Part shown: in pieces, positions 45,110-53,792 of the stretch
Layout: each line of letters opens with the position of its first letter
Numbering within the stretch: the stretch's first letter is position 1
Origin: Competibacter sp963695105
GTDB lineage: Bacteria > Pseudomonadota > Gammaproteobacteria > Competibacterales > Competibacteraceae
DNA length: 64,000 bases
Direction: 5' to 3'
Assembly (NCBI GenBank): GCA_963695105.1
Contig: CAVOGC010000034.1
Location: 1 to 64,000 of the forward strand
The notes under the pieces: model-generated
The model's database searches: none
Told to the model about the DNA's origin: nothing
What the model saw: only the letters and a program-made list of their open reading frames with translations
Program-made: the position numbers and the translations under genes

Positions 45110-46097
45110 ATGAAACAACCCGTCCGCGTCGTCATCACCGGTGCTGCTGGCAACATCGGCTACGCCATGGCCTTCCGGATCGCTTCGGGCAGCATGCTGG
45201 GTCCCGATCAACCGGTGATCCTGCAGTTGTTGGAAATCACCCCGGCGCTCCAAGCCTTGCAGGGTGTGGTGATGGAACTGAACGACTGCGCCTTCCCACT
45301 GCTGACCAGCGTGGTCGCCACCGATAGTCTGGAAGTCGCGTTCAAACACGCCAACTTCGCCATGCTGGTCGGCGCCCGGCCGCGTGGCCCCGGCATGGAG
45401 CGCAAGGATCTGCTGACCGCCAATGGCGCCATCTTCGGGCCGCAGGGCAAGGCGTTGAACGACCATGCCGCCCGCGACGTGCGGGTGCTGGTGGTCGGCA
45501 ACCCGGCCAACACCAACGCCCTGATCGCCGCCAGCAGCGCGCCCGACCTGAGCCCGCGCCAGTTCCACGCCATGACCCGACTGGACCACAACCGCGCCCT
45601 GAGCCAACTGGCCGAAGAGACTGGCTGCCACGTCAACGACATCAAGAAGATGACCATCTGGGGCAATCACTCCGCGACCCAGTATCCCGACATCAGTCAA
45701 TGCACGGTCAAGGGCCAGGCAGCGACTGATCTGGTGGCTCAGAACTGGTATCGCGGCACCTTTATTCCCACCGTGCAACAGCGCGGCGCGGCGATCATCA
45801 AGGCCCGCGGCGCGTCGTCCGCGGCTTCCGCCGCCTCCTCGGCCATCGACCATATGCGCGACTGGGCACTGGGCACTCCCCGAGGGCGACTGGGTCAGCA
45901 TGGCGGTGCCCTCCGACGGTTCCTACGGCATCGGCGAAGGCGTGATCTACTCCTATCCCTGCGTCTGCAAGAACGGAGACTACGAGATCGTGCAGGGTCT
46001 GCCGATCGATGAGTTCAGCCACGAGAAGATGCTGGCCACCGATCAGGAACTGCGCGAGGAACGCGCCAGCATCGAAGACCTGCTCAAAGCTAAATAA
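45110..46097 (+). pseudogene. mdh: Malate dehydrogenase, interrupted by a one-base insertion in a C run
   Basis: Residues 1 to about 256 read normally: VVITGAAGNIGYAMAFRIASG (NAD fold, partly), GARPRGPGMERKDLL, NPANTNAL, MTRLDHNRAL and WGNHSATQYPD with the catalytic His. At 45878-45881 four Cs stand where three are expected. The original frame then becomes Arg-rich and ends at 46012, while the shifted frame continues EGDWVSMAVPSDGSYG to a normal C-terminus at 46097. The total of 988 bp is one over a multiple of three. It is a TCA-cycle enzyme of the cytosolic-like NAD-MDH type. Homopolymer location favours a sequencing error. Confidence 0.9.
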
Positions 46098-46222
46098 AAG
46101 TCGCGCGGGACCGGCTTCGCGGCGTGCGGGGCCGGCCCCCGGAAATTTCCTAGCGAGCGACTACACTTTGCAGGGCGATGCAAGCCACACTTTTAAACCA
46201 CTGAAGTAGAGGATACACGCAC

Positions 46223-48115
46223 ATGAATTACGAAGAATTCCACCGCTGGTCCATTGACGACCCCGAAGGCTTCTGGGGCGAACAGGCCCAGTTGATCCAC
46301 TGGAACAAGCCGCCGCAGAAAATTCGGGACTACAGCAACCCGCCGTTTTGCAAGTGGTTCGTCGGCGGTGAAACCAACCTGTGCTACAACGCCGTGGACC
46401 GGCATCTGGCTGATCGCGCCGATCAGAATGCGCTGATCTACATCTCGACCGAAACCGACGAGACTGTAATCTACACTTACGCCGAGCTGTACCGCGAAGT
46501 GAACCGCTTCGCCGCCGTGCTGCAATCGCTGGGCGTGGGCAAGGGCGACCGGGTCATCATTTACATGCCGATGATCGCCGAAGCCTTGTTCTCCATCCTG
46601 GCCTGCGCCCGGATCGGCGCCGTTCATTCGGTGGTGTTCGGCGGGTTCGCCGCCTACAACCTGGCGGTGCGCATCGACGACGCCAAGCCCAAGGTCATGG
46701 TCACTTCCGACGCCGGCATGCGCGGCGGCAAGGCGGTGCCCTACAAGCACCTGGTCGACGAGTCCTGCAGTCTGGCCAAGTTCCCGCCGCAAAAGGTAGT
46801 AATCTGCAATCGCGGCCTGGACAAGGCCATGGGCATGGTTGAGGGCCGCGACGTGGATTACGCCACCCTGCGCGCCCAGCACATGGACGCCGAGGTGCCG
46901 ATCACCTGGCTGGAGTCGAACGAGCCAAGCTACATCCTCTACACCTCCGGCACCACCGGCATCCCCAAGGGCGTGCAGCGCGATGTTGGCGGTTATGCGG
47001 TCGCGCTGGCTTCGACCATGAAACACCTCTACCACATCAACCCGGGCGAGACGATGTTCGCCACCTCCGACATCGGCTGGGTAGTGGGGCATTCCTATAT
47101 CGTCTACGCCCCGCTGATCAACGGTTCGCCGACCATCTTCTACGAAGGTCTGCCGACCCGACCGGACCCCGGCATCTGGTGGAAGATCGTCAACGAATAC
47201 CAGGTGCGAACGATGTTCTCGTCGCCAACGGCGGTGCGGGTCCTGAAGTCGCAGGATCAGAAGTACATGACGGCGCACGACGTGTCCTGCCTGCGCTACC
47301 TGTTCCTGGCCGGCGAACCGCTGGACGAGCCGACCTCGCGCTGGATCAGCGACGCCTTGAAGATTCCGGTCATCGACCATTACTGGCAGACCGAAACCGG
47401 CTGGCCGATGCTGTCCTACCTGCCGGGCGTGGATTTGAAGCCCAACCGCTTCGGCTCGCCGGGGTTCCCGGTGTACGGCTACAACATCCGGGTGATCGAC
47501 GAAGGCACCGGCGAGGAAGTCCCGCGGGGCGAAAAAGGCGTGCTGGTCGTGGAGCCGCCGTTGCCGCCGGGCTGCCTGAGCACGGTGTGGGGCGACGACA
47601 AGCGCTTCGTGCAGAGCTATTTTTCCAGCTTTAAGGCCATGCTCTACACCTCCTCCGACTGGGCGGTGCGCGATGAAGAAGGTTATTTCTTTATTCTGGG
47701 CCGCACCGACGATGTGATCAACGTCGCTGGCCATCGGTTGGGCACTCGCGAAATCGAGGAGGCAATCCAGGCTCATCCGGCGGTGGCCGAAGTGGCGGTG
47801 ATCGGCGTGGCCGACAAGGTCAAGGGCCAGGTGCCGGTTGGCTTCTGTCGGCTGAAGGACCCGACGCAGCTTGACGCGGCGGGCGCCACCGAACGGATGC
47901 AAAAGGAAATTATCGCCAAGGTGCAGGAATTGTTGGGCGCGGTGGCCAAGCCGCATAGCATCCACTTCGTCAATTCGTTGCCGAAAACACGTTCCGGCAA
48001 ACTGCTGCGGCGCTCGATTCAGGCGCTGGCCGAAGGCCGCGACCCCGGCGATCTGTCTACCCTGGACGATCCGAACTCGCTGGAAGAAGTGCGCCGGGCC
48101 ATCGGGCAGCATTAA
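46223..48115 (+). CDS. prpE: Propionate-CoA ligase (PrpE type acyl-CoA synthetase)
   Basis: 630 residues, the length of PrpE rather than acetyl-CoA synthetase (about 650). The AMP-binding core YILYTSGTTGIPKGVQRDVGG is visible as YTSGTTGIPKG, then SDIGWVVGHSYIVYAPL, YWQTETGWPM, SSDWAVRDEEGYF, GRTDDVINVAGHRLGTREIE, and the C-terminal acetylation lysine in LPKTRSGKLLRR. It activates propionate to propionyl-CoA (acetate is also possible). It follows mdh by 125 bp. In a glycogen-accumulating organism this would feed polyhydroxyalkanoate synthesis. Confidence 0.88.
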   Translation: MNYEEFHRWSIDDPEGFWGEQAQLIHWNKPPQKIRDYSNPPFCKWFVGGETNLCYNAVDRHLADRADQNALIYISTETDETVIYTYAELYREVNRFAAVLQSLGVGKGDRVIIYMPMIAEALFSILACARIGAVHSVVFGGFAAYNLAVRIDDAKPKVMVTSDAGMRGGKAVPYKHLVDESCSLAKFPPQKVVICNRGLDKAMGMVEGRDVDYATLRAQHMDAEVPITWLESNEPSYILYTSGTTGIPKGVQRDVGGYAVALASTMKHLYHINPGETMFATSDIGWVVGHSYIVYAPLINGSPTIFYEGLPTRPDPGIWWKIVNEYQVRTMFSSPTAVRVLKSQDQKYMTAHDVSCLRYLFLAGEPLDEPTSRWISDALKIPVIDHYWQTETGWPMLSYLPGVDLKPNRFGSPGFPVYGYNIRVIDEGTGEEVPRGEKGVLVVEPPLPPGCLSTVWGDDKRFVQSYFSSFKAMLYTSSDWAVRDEEGYFFILGRTDDVINVAGHRLGTREIEEAIQAHPAVAEVAVIGVADKVKGQVPVGFCRLKDPTQLDAAGATERMQKEIIAKVQELLGAVAKPHSIHFVNSLPKTRSGKLLRRSIQALAEGRDPGDLSTLDDPNSLEEVRRAIGQH

Positions 48116-48185
48116 ACCCAGCGTTTTTCCCCTCGACTCAGCCTCTTCACTCTTGCGGGAGTGGAGAGACTATCTTGCAAAACCG

Positions 48186-48205
48186 CCTCCCCCGTAAGGG
48201 GGAGG
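48186..48205 (+). other. Hairpin repeat after prpE
   Basis: Perfect 8-bp stem CCTCCCCC/GGGGGAGG with a GTAA loop, 71 bp past prpE. There is no T tract. Similar C-run/G-run palindromes occur near 34186-34222 and 42621-42638, so it looks like an intergenic repeat family that may also stabilise or end transcripts. Confidence 0.4.
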
Positions 48206-48423
48206 TGTGTCGGTAACTTGCCAGGCAATGTCATGACCATTTAATTCCCCGCATGAAAACCCATCACGATCTATCTTTTTGCTTATTCCAAGCATCAAAA
48301 CGATAAAACCGCCCGGCACCTTGCGTCGGGTGATGGAGCACACCTCATTCTATGTGTCGGCTATATCGGGGATCTCAACCACGGTTTCCGAGGGCGGCGA
48401 CGCCTTGGTGCTCACTGATCTGA

Positions 48424-48606
48424 ACCTACCTCCAGCAGACCGGCGCCCTGGTCGAATCCCCGCCGCTGTTCATCGCTCACCTGATCCAGCAGGCCAACGG
48501 CAACCCCCAAGCCTTGGCCGACCTGCTGGCTGACGCCGGCAAGGAACGGGTGGTGAACAAGGCGCGTATCCGCGAGATGAAACACGCCGCCGGGGTCACC
48601 CTTTAG
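48424..48606 (+). pseudogene. Orphan C-terminal gene fragment at the edge of the IS110 element
   Basis: An open stretch without start codon begins directly after a TGA. It reads TYLQQTGALVESPPLF, then IAHLIQQANGNPQALADLL and KARIREMKHAAGVTL before TAG at 48604. The helical, natural-looking composition suggests a real C-terminus, but I do not recognise the family. The stop codon lies in the 10-bp palindromic motif bordering the IS110 element. The region 48240-48423 shows only broken frames. Confidence 0.4.
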
Positions 48607-49900
48607 CCGGCCTGAGTCAACAGGGCGAGTTTGATTCTCATGCCAAAGCACGATGCTTTTTCTTTCGGTGCGAAGCGCCACCGTTTCCGAACACGCGCCG
48701 TCGGTTCTCATTCGGGAGGTGACGGCATCTTCGTGGATCCGCACCAGTCACCCTTCTGGATCAAGGCCATGGGGTTGCTCGTCGCCGAGTAGACACCCGG
48801 CCCCTGGCTCGTTCGAGCCCCAGAAAATCGTCAGTACCCTGGCCTGTCCAAGTGGTCGCGAGCCTTGCGGATCGCGGCACAGGTCTGTGGCTCGCCGCCG
48901 GCGGCGGCGTCCAACCCCGCGCGGGCTCAGGACAGAGGCGTATCCGTTAAACCTTCGCTTCCCAACCGCTGGAAGGATGAGACGGTGGCCAAATCAAGTC
49001 TGGTGGTTGCCAGCCAACCCCATGGTGGGCTCACCGCCTCAGCCCATTCACTTTAGCCGTTCATGCAAAGGCCTTGTTCACGTCAAACGGGACCTGGTCG
49101 CGCAGAATGTAGTAACACGCCCTGGCGAGTTTGTGCGCCACGGTCTTGATCGCGACGATCCCATGGCTACGCGCGCGCTTGCGCTGATAGTAACGCTTGA
49201 TCACCGGGTTATAACGCACCGCGAAGTGGGCGGCCTCGACGAACGCCCACGCCAGGTAGCGATTGCCGTTTTTGGTATTCCCCCGCCCTTTGCGTTTGCC
49301 GTTGCTGAGCCGTTCGCTGCCAACGCACCGGCAGTACGAGGCGTAGTGGCCCACCTCGGCGAAGCGGCTGATCGCACCGGTCTCGAGCAGAATGGTCCAC
49401 CCCAGGATCTCGCCGATCCCGCTGACACTCAGCAACGGCTGAAACTCCGGTCGTGGTTTGATCCGCGCCTTGATCACCTGTTCCAACCCCTCGATCTGCG
49501 CGTCCACGGCCCGCATCACGTTCAGGTTGCTTTTCACCGCCAAGGCCAAGTGGGTCTCGGGTAACAGTCGGTCCACCTCGTCCAAGGACAGGCGCTTGAT
49601 CGCAGTCGCACCCAGCGACTGCCCGCGGTTGCGCGCCAACAGATTCTGCACCGACACCAAATTGCTGGTCCGCTGCCGCACCAACTGGCTGCGCTTGCGG
49701 AGTAAATCCCGCACCGCCCGTTCCGCCTTGGGGTAGATGTAGCCTTCCGGCAGCAGCCCCAGGCGCAACAGTTTCGCCAGCCACCGGGCATCCGACTCGT
49801 CGTCGGTGTACTTCAAACCGTCGTACTGGACAATCGCCGCCGTGTTGGCCAGATGCACCCGGTAACCCGCTTCCATCAGCCCGTCCACCAGCCAATACCA

Positions 49901-51022
49901 TAGGACTTACGCATTGACAGGAGGTTGAAATTGTGGGTTGAGGTGTTCCAAGTTAGGGATGAAGGCTTGAACAAACGTGGCGATCACCTCATTAAACAAC
50001 TCACGCTGCAAACGATAACAATTACGAATTATGTCGGTAGCCCGTAGCCGCTGCAATTGGACATAACCACAGATCGCCGCGAAGAGATGATTTCGAATGG
50101 CGGTCGGTTGGCGGACCTGAAAATGCTCGATGTGGCACACTTGTTTGAGCGTCCGATGATACTGCTCGATTTGCCAGTGCTGGTCATGGAGCTTGAGAAA
50201 AGCGGGACGACCCAAAGCGGCCCCATCCGCGTCATTCGGCGAATACAATGCATAATGGCGTGGCTGGTTTTTCAACCACGTCCGAAACACTTTGACCGTC
50301 CCGAATCCCCGGAGGTAAACGAGCAAGCCGTCTTCGGGAATCACCCACTGTTGTACCTGTAGCCAGTGTCCTTTTTCCACAGAAACCAGACGGTTGCTTT
50401 CCAACGCAAAGAGAAATCCCTGATGATGGTTTTTAATCATCTTGAGATTTTCCAAGCTACTGTACCAACTGTCTCCCGTCACGAACGCCGGTTCCAGACC
50501 CCACGCCAACACGTCAGCCAGCATCTCTTGAAAATAATCATTTTTCGTCTTGTGTTCCGTTTTATCGTAAATTCGGTAGTTGACGGGCTGATGGTGACCG
50601 TGCGGATCAGTGTAATACAACGTGATCAGGTTAATCCCCTTGACCACCCCATGATGTTTCCCCGACCAAAAATGACCCACGAAGGCGATCAGATGGCTAT
50701 ACGGTTTGTCGAGTACGCTGTCATCGACACTGACGGTACCCCCCGTCAAATTCAGTTCGGCTCGGACTTCATTGAATAAATCGCGGGGCGTATAGTCTTC
50801 GCGGAGTAAGAACCGATTGACACTGTCGTGGCTGATCTTCATCACTTCCCCCAACCGACAACAGGTCGGTGAGTGCGGTGTGCTCAATATAAAAGATACA
50901 TACATCGCTAAAGTGCAACGGGCAGTGGGTGGGCGACTGATGGCTCTCATCAACGGAAACATTCATGACCAAGATTTAGTTTGTTATGCACGTTATACGA
51001 TTTTTGTCAATGCGTAAGTTCT
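49901..51022 (-). mobile_element. IS4/IS701-like insertion sequence inside the IS110 transposase gene
   Basis: Terminal inverted repeats AGGACTTACGCATTGACA (left) and AGAACTTACGCATTGACA (right, reversed) differ at one base. The host sequence ATACCA is duplicated at 49895-49900 and 51023-51028. Length is about 1.12 kb with one transposase gene. Confidence 0.88.
49907..50905 (-). CDS. DDE transposase (IS4 superfamily, IS701-like)
   Basis: About 332 residues from ATG 50905 (MYVSFILSTPHSP); a longer reading exists. DDSVLDKPYSH and FWSGKHHGVVKGINLITLYYTD (catalytic Asp and following strand), VTGDSWYSSLENLK (second Asp) and DQHWQIEQYHRTLKQ (catalytic Glu) give a complete DDE set. The gene looks intact, so it may be active. 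Confidence 0.82.
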   Translation of the reverse strand: MYVSFILSTPHSPTCCRLGEVMKISHDSVNRFLLREDYTPRDLFNEVRAELNLTGGTVSVDDSVLDKPYSHLIAFVGHFWSGKHHGVVKGINLITLYYTDPHGHHQPVNYRIYDKTEHKTKNDYFQEMLADVLAWGLEPAFVTGDSWYSSLENLKMIKNHHQGFLFALESNRLVSVEKGHWLQVQQWVIPEDGLLVYLRGFGTVKVFRTWLKNQPRHYALYSPNDADGAALGRPAFLKLHDQHWQIEQYHRTLKQVCHIEHFQVRQPTAIRNHLFAAICGYVQLQRLRATDIIRNCYRLQRELFNEVIATFVQAFIPNLEHLNPQFQPPVNA

Positions 51023-51283
51023 ATACCAGTTGTACGTCGACTCGACCACGACCCCTTCCAGCGCCGCTTGATAGGGCGCCAGCGCGCTGAGGATCGTGGC
51101 CAGGTCGTTGCCCAACCGCCGTCGATACACCAGCCGATCCTCTTCATCGAACACCGCAATCACGCTATTGTTGGAATGTAAGTCGATACCACCGTACTAC
51201 AGTTTCATCTTCGGCTCCTCTACTCGGGGTTGCGTTCGCTGCGTAACACCGCAAACTGTAAACCCAGTTGGAAGGCCGGCTAG

Positions 51284-51466
51284 ATGATTATCAAGTATCT
51301 GGACTTCACCCCGGTGATGATCGTGGCCCTGGCCTCGGTGGTCGGCGCGCGCTATCTGGCCATCGGCACCGGCGACACCGAGTTGTACATCTTCGCCGGG
51401 ATGCTGGCGGCGGTGGTGATCTCGATCCGGGTGTTCCTGTTCCGGGGGCCGGGGAAGGCGAATTGA
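51284..51466 (+). pseudogene. Membrane-protein fragment beside the IS110 element
   Basis: 60 residues with two membrane helices (TPVMIVALASVVGARYL and LYIFAGMLAAVVISIRVFLF). It looks like the C-terminal part of a small integral membrane protein, perhaps PsiE-like, whose beginning was removed by the IS110 insertion. The ATG at 51284 has no good ribosome site. Confidence 0.4.
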
Positions 51467-51509
51467 GAGTCAGCGGTCACCGCCCGATCCTTCCCGCGGT
51501 TGCTCCATT

Positions 51510-51905
51510 TCAGGGACCATCCGGCTGGCTATTGGCGCGGAGGAAATCGGCATAGCCCGCTTCATCGAGCGCGCCGGCCGCCAGTTCCAAAACGGCTTGG
51601 GCCGCATCCGCCTCGCTGGCCGTGAAGGTGTAGCCGTTGAGTTCGAGAAACAGGACGCCGACCACGAAGCCGGTGCGCTTGTTGCCGTCGATGAAGGGAT
51701 GGTTGCACGCGAGGTCCGCCGTGTAGGCCGCCGCCAGGTCGATGGCGTCGGGTGCGTCGGCGTAGGCATGAAGCTGTTGCGGTCGGGCGAGAGCGGATTC
51801 CAGCAAGCCCGCATCGCGCAGGCCCACCGCGCCGCCGTGCAGGGCCAACAGGCGGTCGTGCAAGGCCAGCGCGTCCCGCGCCTCGATCCAAACCGGTTCG
51901 GTCAC
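51510..51905 (-). CDS. doc: Doc-type Fic-fold toxin
   Basis: 131 residues, the size of Doc. The catalytic motif HPFIDGNKRTGF (HxFxDGNK) is intact, preceded by GLLESALARPQQLHAY, typical of the Doc family. Doc phosphorylates EF-Tu to halt translation. Its start overlaps the antitoxin stop by 4 bp, giving coupled expression. It is flanked by mobile elements. Confidence 0.92.
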   Translation of the reverse strand: MTEPVWIEARDALALHDRLLALHGGAVGLRDAGLLESALARPQQLHAYADAPDAIDLAAAYTADLACNHPFIDGNKRTGFVVGVLFLELNGYTFTASEADAAQAVLELAAGALDEAGYADFLRANSQPDGP

Positions 51906-52129
51906 TGGGCCAAGACGCGCAGCGTATTGCGATAGCGCGCGATGATGGCTTCGGCTTGCGCCATTTTCCGCTCGAAGGCGGGATCGTAAGGCGTCAGCCG
52001 GTAGCCGCCGTCCGGCGCTTCAATCAAAAACAGGCGTTGCCCGTCTTGCGCGTGCAGGCGGTGGATGACTTCTTTCGGCAGCACGACGCCGAGCGAGTTG
52101 CCCACTTTGCGGACCTTCAGTTCGATCAT
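51902..52129 (-). CDS. AbrB/MazE-type antitoxin
   Basis: 75 residues from ATG 52129 (GGGAGC upstream); a longer reading from 52183 would run through the operator. The swapped-hairpin AbrB domain is MIELKVRKVGNSLGVVLPKE and the C-terminal tail (DPAFERKMAQAEAIIARY) would neutralise the toxin. Pairing an AbrB antitoxin with Doc, rather than Phd, is less common but known. It should autoregulate through the palindrome at 52145-52166. Confidence 0.88.
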   Translation of the reverse strand: MIELKVRKVGNSLGVVLPKEVIHRLHAQDGQRLFLIEAPDGGYRLTPYDPAFERKMAQAEAIIARYRNTLRVLAQ

Positions 52130-52144
52130 GAAAAGCTCCCATCT

Positions 52145-52166
52145 TGTTATTACAAGAGTAATAACA
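52145..52166. promoter_or_regulatory. Operator palindrome of the toxin-antitoxin operon
   Basis: A perfect inverted repeat TGTTATTAC-AAGA-GTAATAACA lies 15-37 bp upstream of the antitoxin start. Its position over the core promoter suits autorepression by the AbrB-type antitoxin. Confidence 0.75.
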
Positions 52167-52234
52167 CTGCAACCGTTCGGCAAGTGCGCCGGAGCGGGAA
52201 ATGCGGCCCGCTACCCCGCCATCGGAATATGCCC

Positions 52235-52361
52235 ATGACCCTCCCCACCCACCTTACCTTCGCTTCGGTGTCGTATCTGGGCGGCGCGACTTTGTTTGGC
52301 TACCGGCCGGACCTGATCGCTTGGGCGCTGGCCGCCGTCGCCAGCCTGCTGCCCGATATTG
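52235..52361 (+). pseudogene. YdjM/LexA-binding-type membrane hydrolase, cut by an ISAs1 element
   Basis: 42 residues: MTLPTHLTFASVSYLGGAT and LLPDI, the N-terminus of the YdjM/DUF457 family of membrane metal-dependent hydrolases. The frame enters the ISAs1 left repeat exactly after LLPDI, where the family has PDID/PDLD. The remainder is not found on the other side of the element, so the rest was deleted or moved. Confidence 0.65.
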
Positions 52362-53285
52362 CAGGGCTGTTCAATGCTTCTCAACCAGTTCATTCTATGG
52401 GCTTTTCAGTCAATAGGATACTCTGATGCTGTTGCCAACCTTTCTCGCCACGATTCCCGATCATCGCCGTCCCCAAGGTCGGCTGTATGGCTTGGAACAC
52501 CTGTTGCTGTTCGGCATTCTGGCGATCCTGTCGAATGCCACGTCGTATCGCAAGATCCAGCGGTTTATCGACGCGCGCTTGCCACAATTGAACGCCCTCT
52601 GTGGGTTGCGTTGGAAGCGGGCGCCGGCCCACACCGCGATCCGTTACGCCCTGCAGGGGTTGGATCCGGCCGCCGTCGAGGTGGCCTTTCGGGGTCATGC
52701 AGCAGTGCTGGCCGGACCGAGCGACGGTTTGACCGGCATCGCGCTGGATGGCAAAACCCTGCGCGGCAGTTTTGATCGCTTCCAGGATCAAAAGGCTCTC
52801 CAAGTCCTCAGCGCGCTGACCACGGATCGGACCTTGATCCTAGGGCATGTGCTGATCGGCACCGCCAACAAGGCCCATGAACTTCCGGCGGCCCGGCAAC
52901 TCATTCACGAACTTGGCCTATCCGGACGGCTGTTCACCCTGGATGCGCTGCACTGTCAAAAAAACGGTTGAAACTGTCCTAGCCACCGGTAACCACCTGC
53001 TGGTGCAAGTAAAAGCTAACCAGCCTACGCTGTTCGAGCACCTGACCGGGACGTACCCGGCGCAACCAGCGCAGGATCGGCACCACACCCACGAGATCGG
53101 TCGCCATAACCGGATCGAACGGCGTTTGACTCAGACTTGGCACTTACCGCTTGAGGTCGGTACCGAGGATTGGCACACTCATTTTCGCACCCCGGTCGCA
53201 ATCCAGCGCCACACCGAGGTGTTCAATACCCGTAAAAAAGACTGGGTATCCCGTCAAGAAATAGCCTATTATTCCATTTCCAATT

Positions 53286-53792
53286 CTATAGTGAAGCTAT
53301 AATCCAGGGCCAAGCGACGATGGAATGGACGCGATGATGGTCAAGTTCCAGCTCATGGAGCGCCCCTTCCAAATGATTTTCCAGCGCGTCCAGGCTTTCG
53401 AAGAGGCGGTTGTGGAAGGATTTCTCCCGCAGGTCATCCCAAAGATGCTCGACCGGATTGAGTTCGGGCGAGTACGGCGGCAGTTTGAGCAAGCGCACAT
53501 TGGGTGCCAGCGCAAGGGAGTCGCTCCGATGCCAACCGGCGCCATCAAGCACCATGACGATCCGCTCGCCAGGATGGCGGGAGGCGACCTCGTCGAGGAA
53601 GAGTTGCATGCATTGGCGATTGACGCGGGGCAGAATCAGGGTATCCAGCTGACCGTCGGCCACCGAGACCGCCGCATAGGCGTATGTGTATTCTTGCACG
53701 ACCATGGCCTGGCACAGGGGCCGAACGGGCTTGGGGCACCAACAGCGCCGGGTATCCGAGATGCGCCCGAAGCGTGCCTCGTCCTGAAACAT
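53286..53792 (-). CDS. IS630 transposase, C-terminal catalytic frame (OrfB)
   Basis: Holds the DDE catalytic domain: MFQDEARFGR (first Asp), VMVLDGAGWHRS (second Asp) and LPPYSPELNPVEHLWDDLR (Glu). It is expressed only if ribosomes or polymerase shift frame at the A8 run around 53853-53860. If they do, the fused product is about 350 residues, normal for IS630. Confidence 0.8.
   Translation of the reverse strand: MFQDEARFGRISDTRRCWCPKPVRPLCQAMVVQEYTYAYAAVSVADGQLDTLILPRVNRQCMQLFLDEVASRHPGERIVMVLDGAGWHRSDSLALAPNVRLLKLPPYSPELNPVEHLWDDLREKSFHNRLFESLDALENHLEGALHELELDHHRVHSIVAWPWIIASL

Larger units (their letters stand above)
49061..51208 (-). pseudogene. IS110-family transposase, interrupted
   Basis: The DEDD domain starts at ATG 51208 (GGIDLHSNNSVIAVFDEED) but codon 4 is TAG. 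The frame runs to TYNWY at 51023, is split by another element, and resumes WYWLVDGLMEAGYRVHLAN to 49061. TDDESDARWLAKLLRLG and LLSVSGIGEILGWTILLETG (C-terminal Tnp_20 domain) identify the family. Removing the inner element plus one copy of its 6-bp duplication restores the frame exactly. The early stop makes it doubly inactive unless an alternative start is used. Confidence 0.85.
48614..51272 (-). mobile_element. IS110-family element, split by a second insertion sequence
   Basis: Its transposase lies on the minus strand at 49061-51208. The outer limits are inferred from the 10-bp motif TAGCCGGCCT at 48604-48613 and its exact complement AGGCCGGCTA at 51273-51282. Removing the inner element (1122 bp plus a 6-bp duplication) leaves about 1.53 kb, right for IS110. 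About 450 bp of non-coding DNA follow the transposase, and IS110/IS1111 elements encode their guide (bridge/seek) RNA in such flanks. Confidence 0.6.

Noticed and set aside
46098..46160. GC-rich palindrome GGGGCCGGCCCC after mdh considered as a terminator
   Set aside because: No T tract and a poor loop; could be chance in GC-rich DNA.
46193..48112. 639-residue open frame antisense to prpE
   Set aside because: Spans almost exactly the complement of a complete acyl-CoA synthetase; a GC-bias artefact.
48653..49564. Plus-strand frame across the IS110 3' region
   Set aside because: Mostly antisense to the transposase and without a recognisable domain; the non-coding flank explanation fits better.
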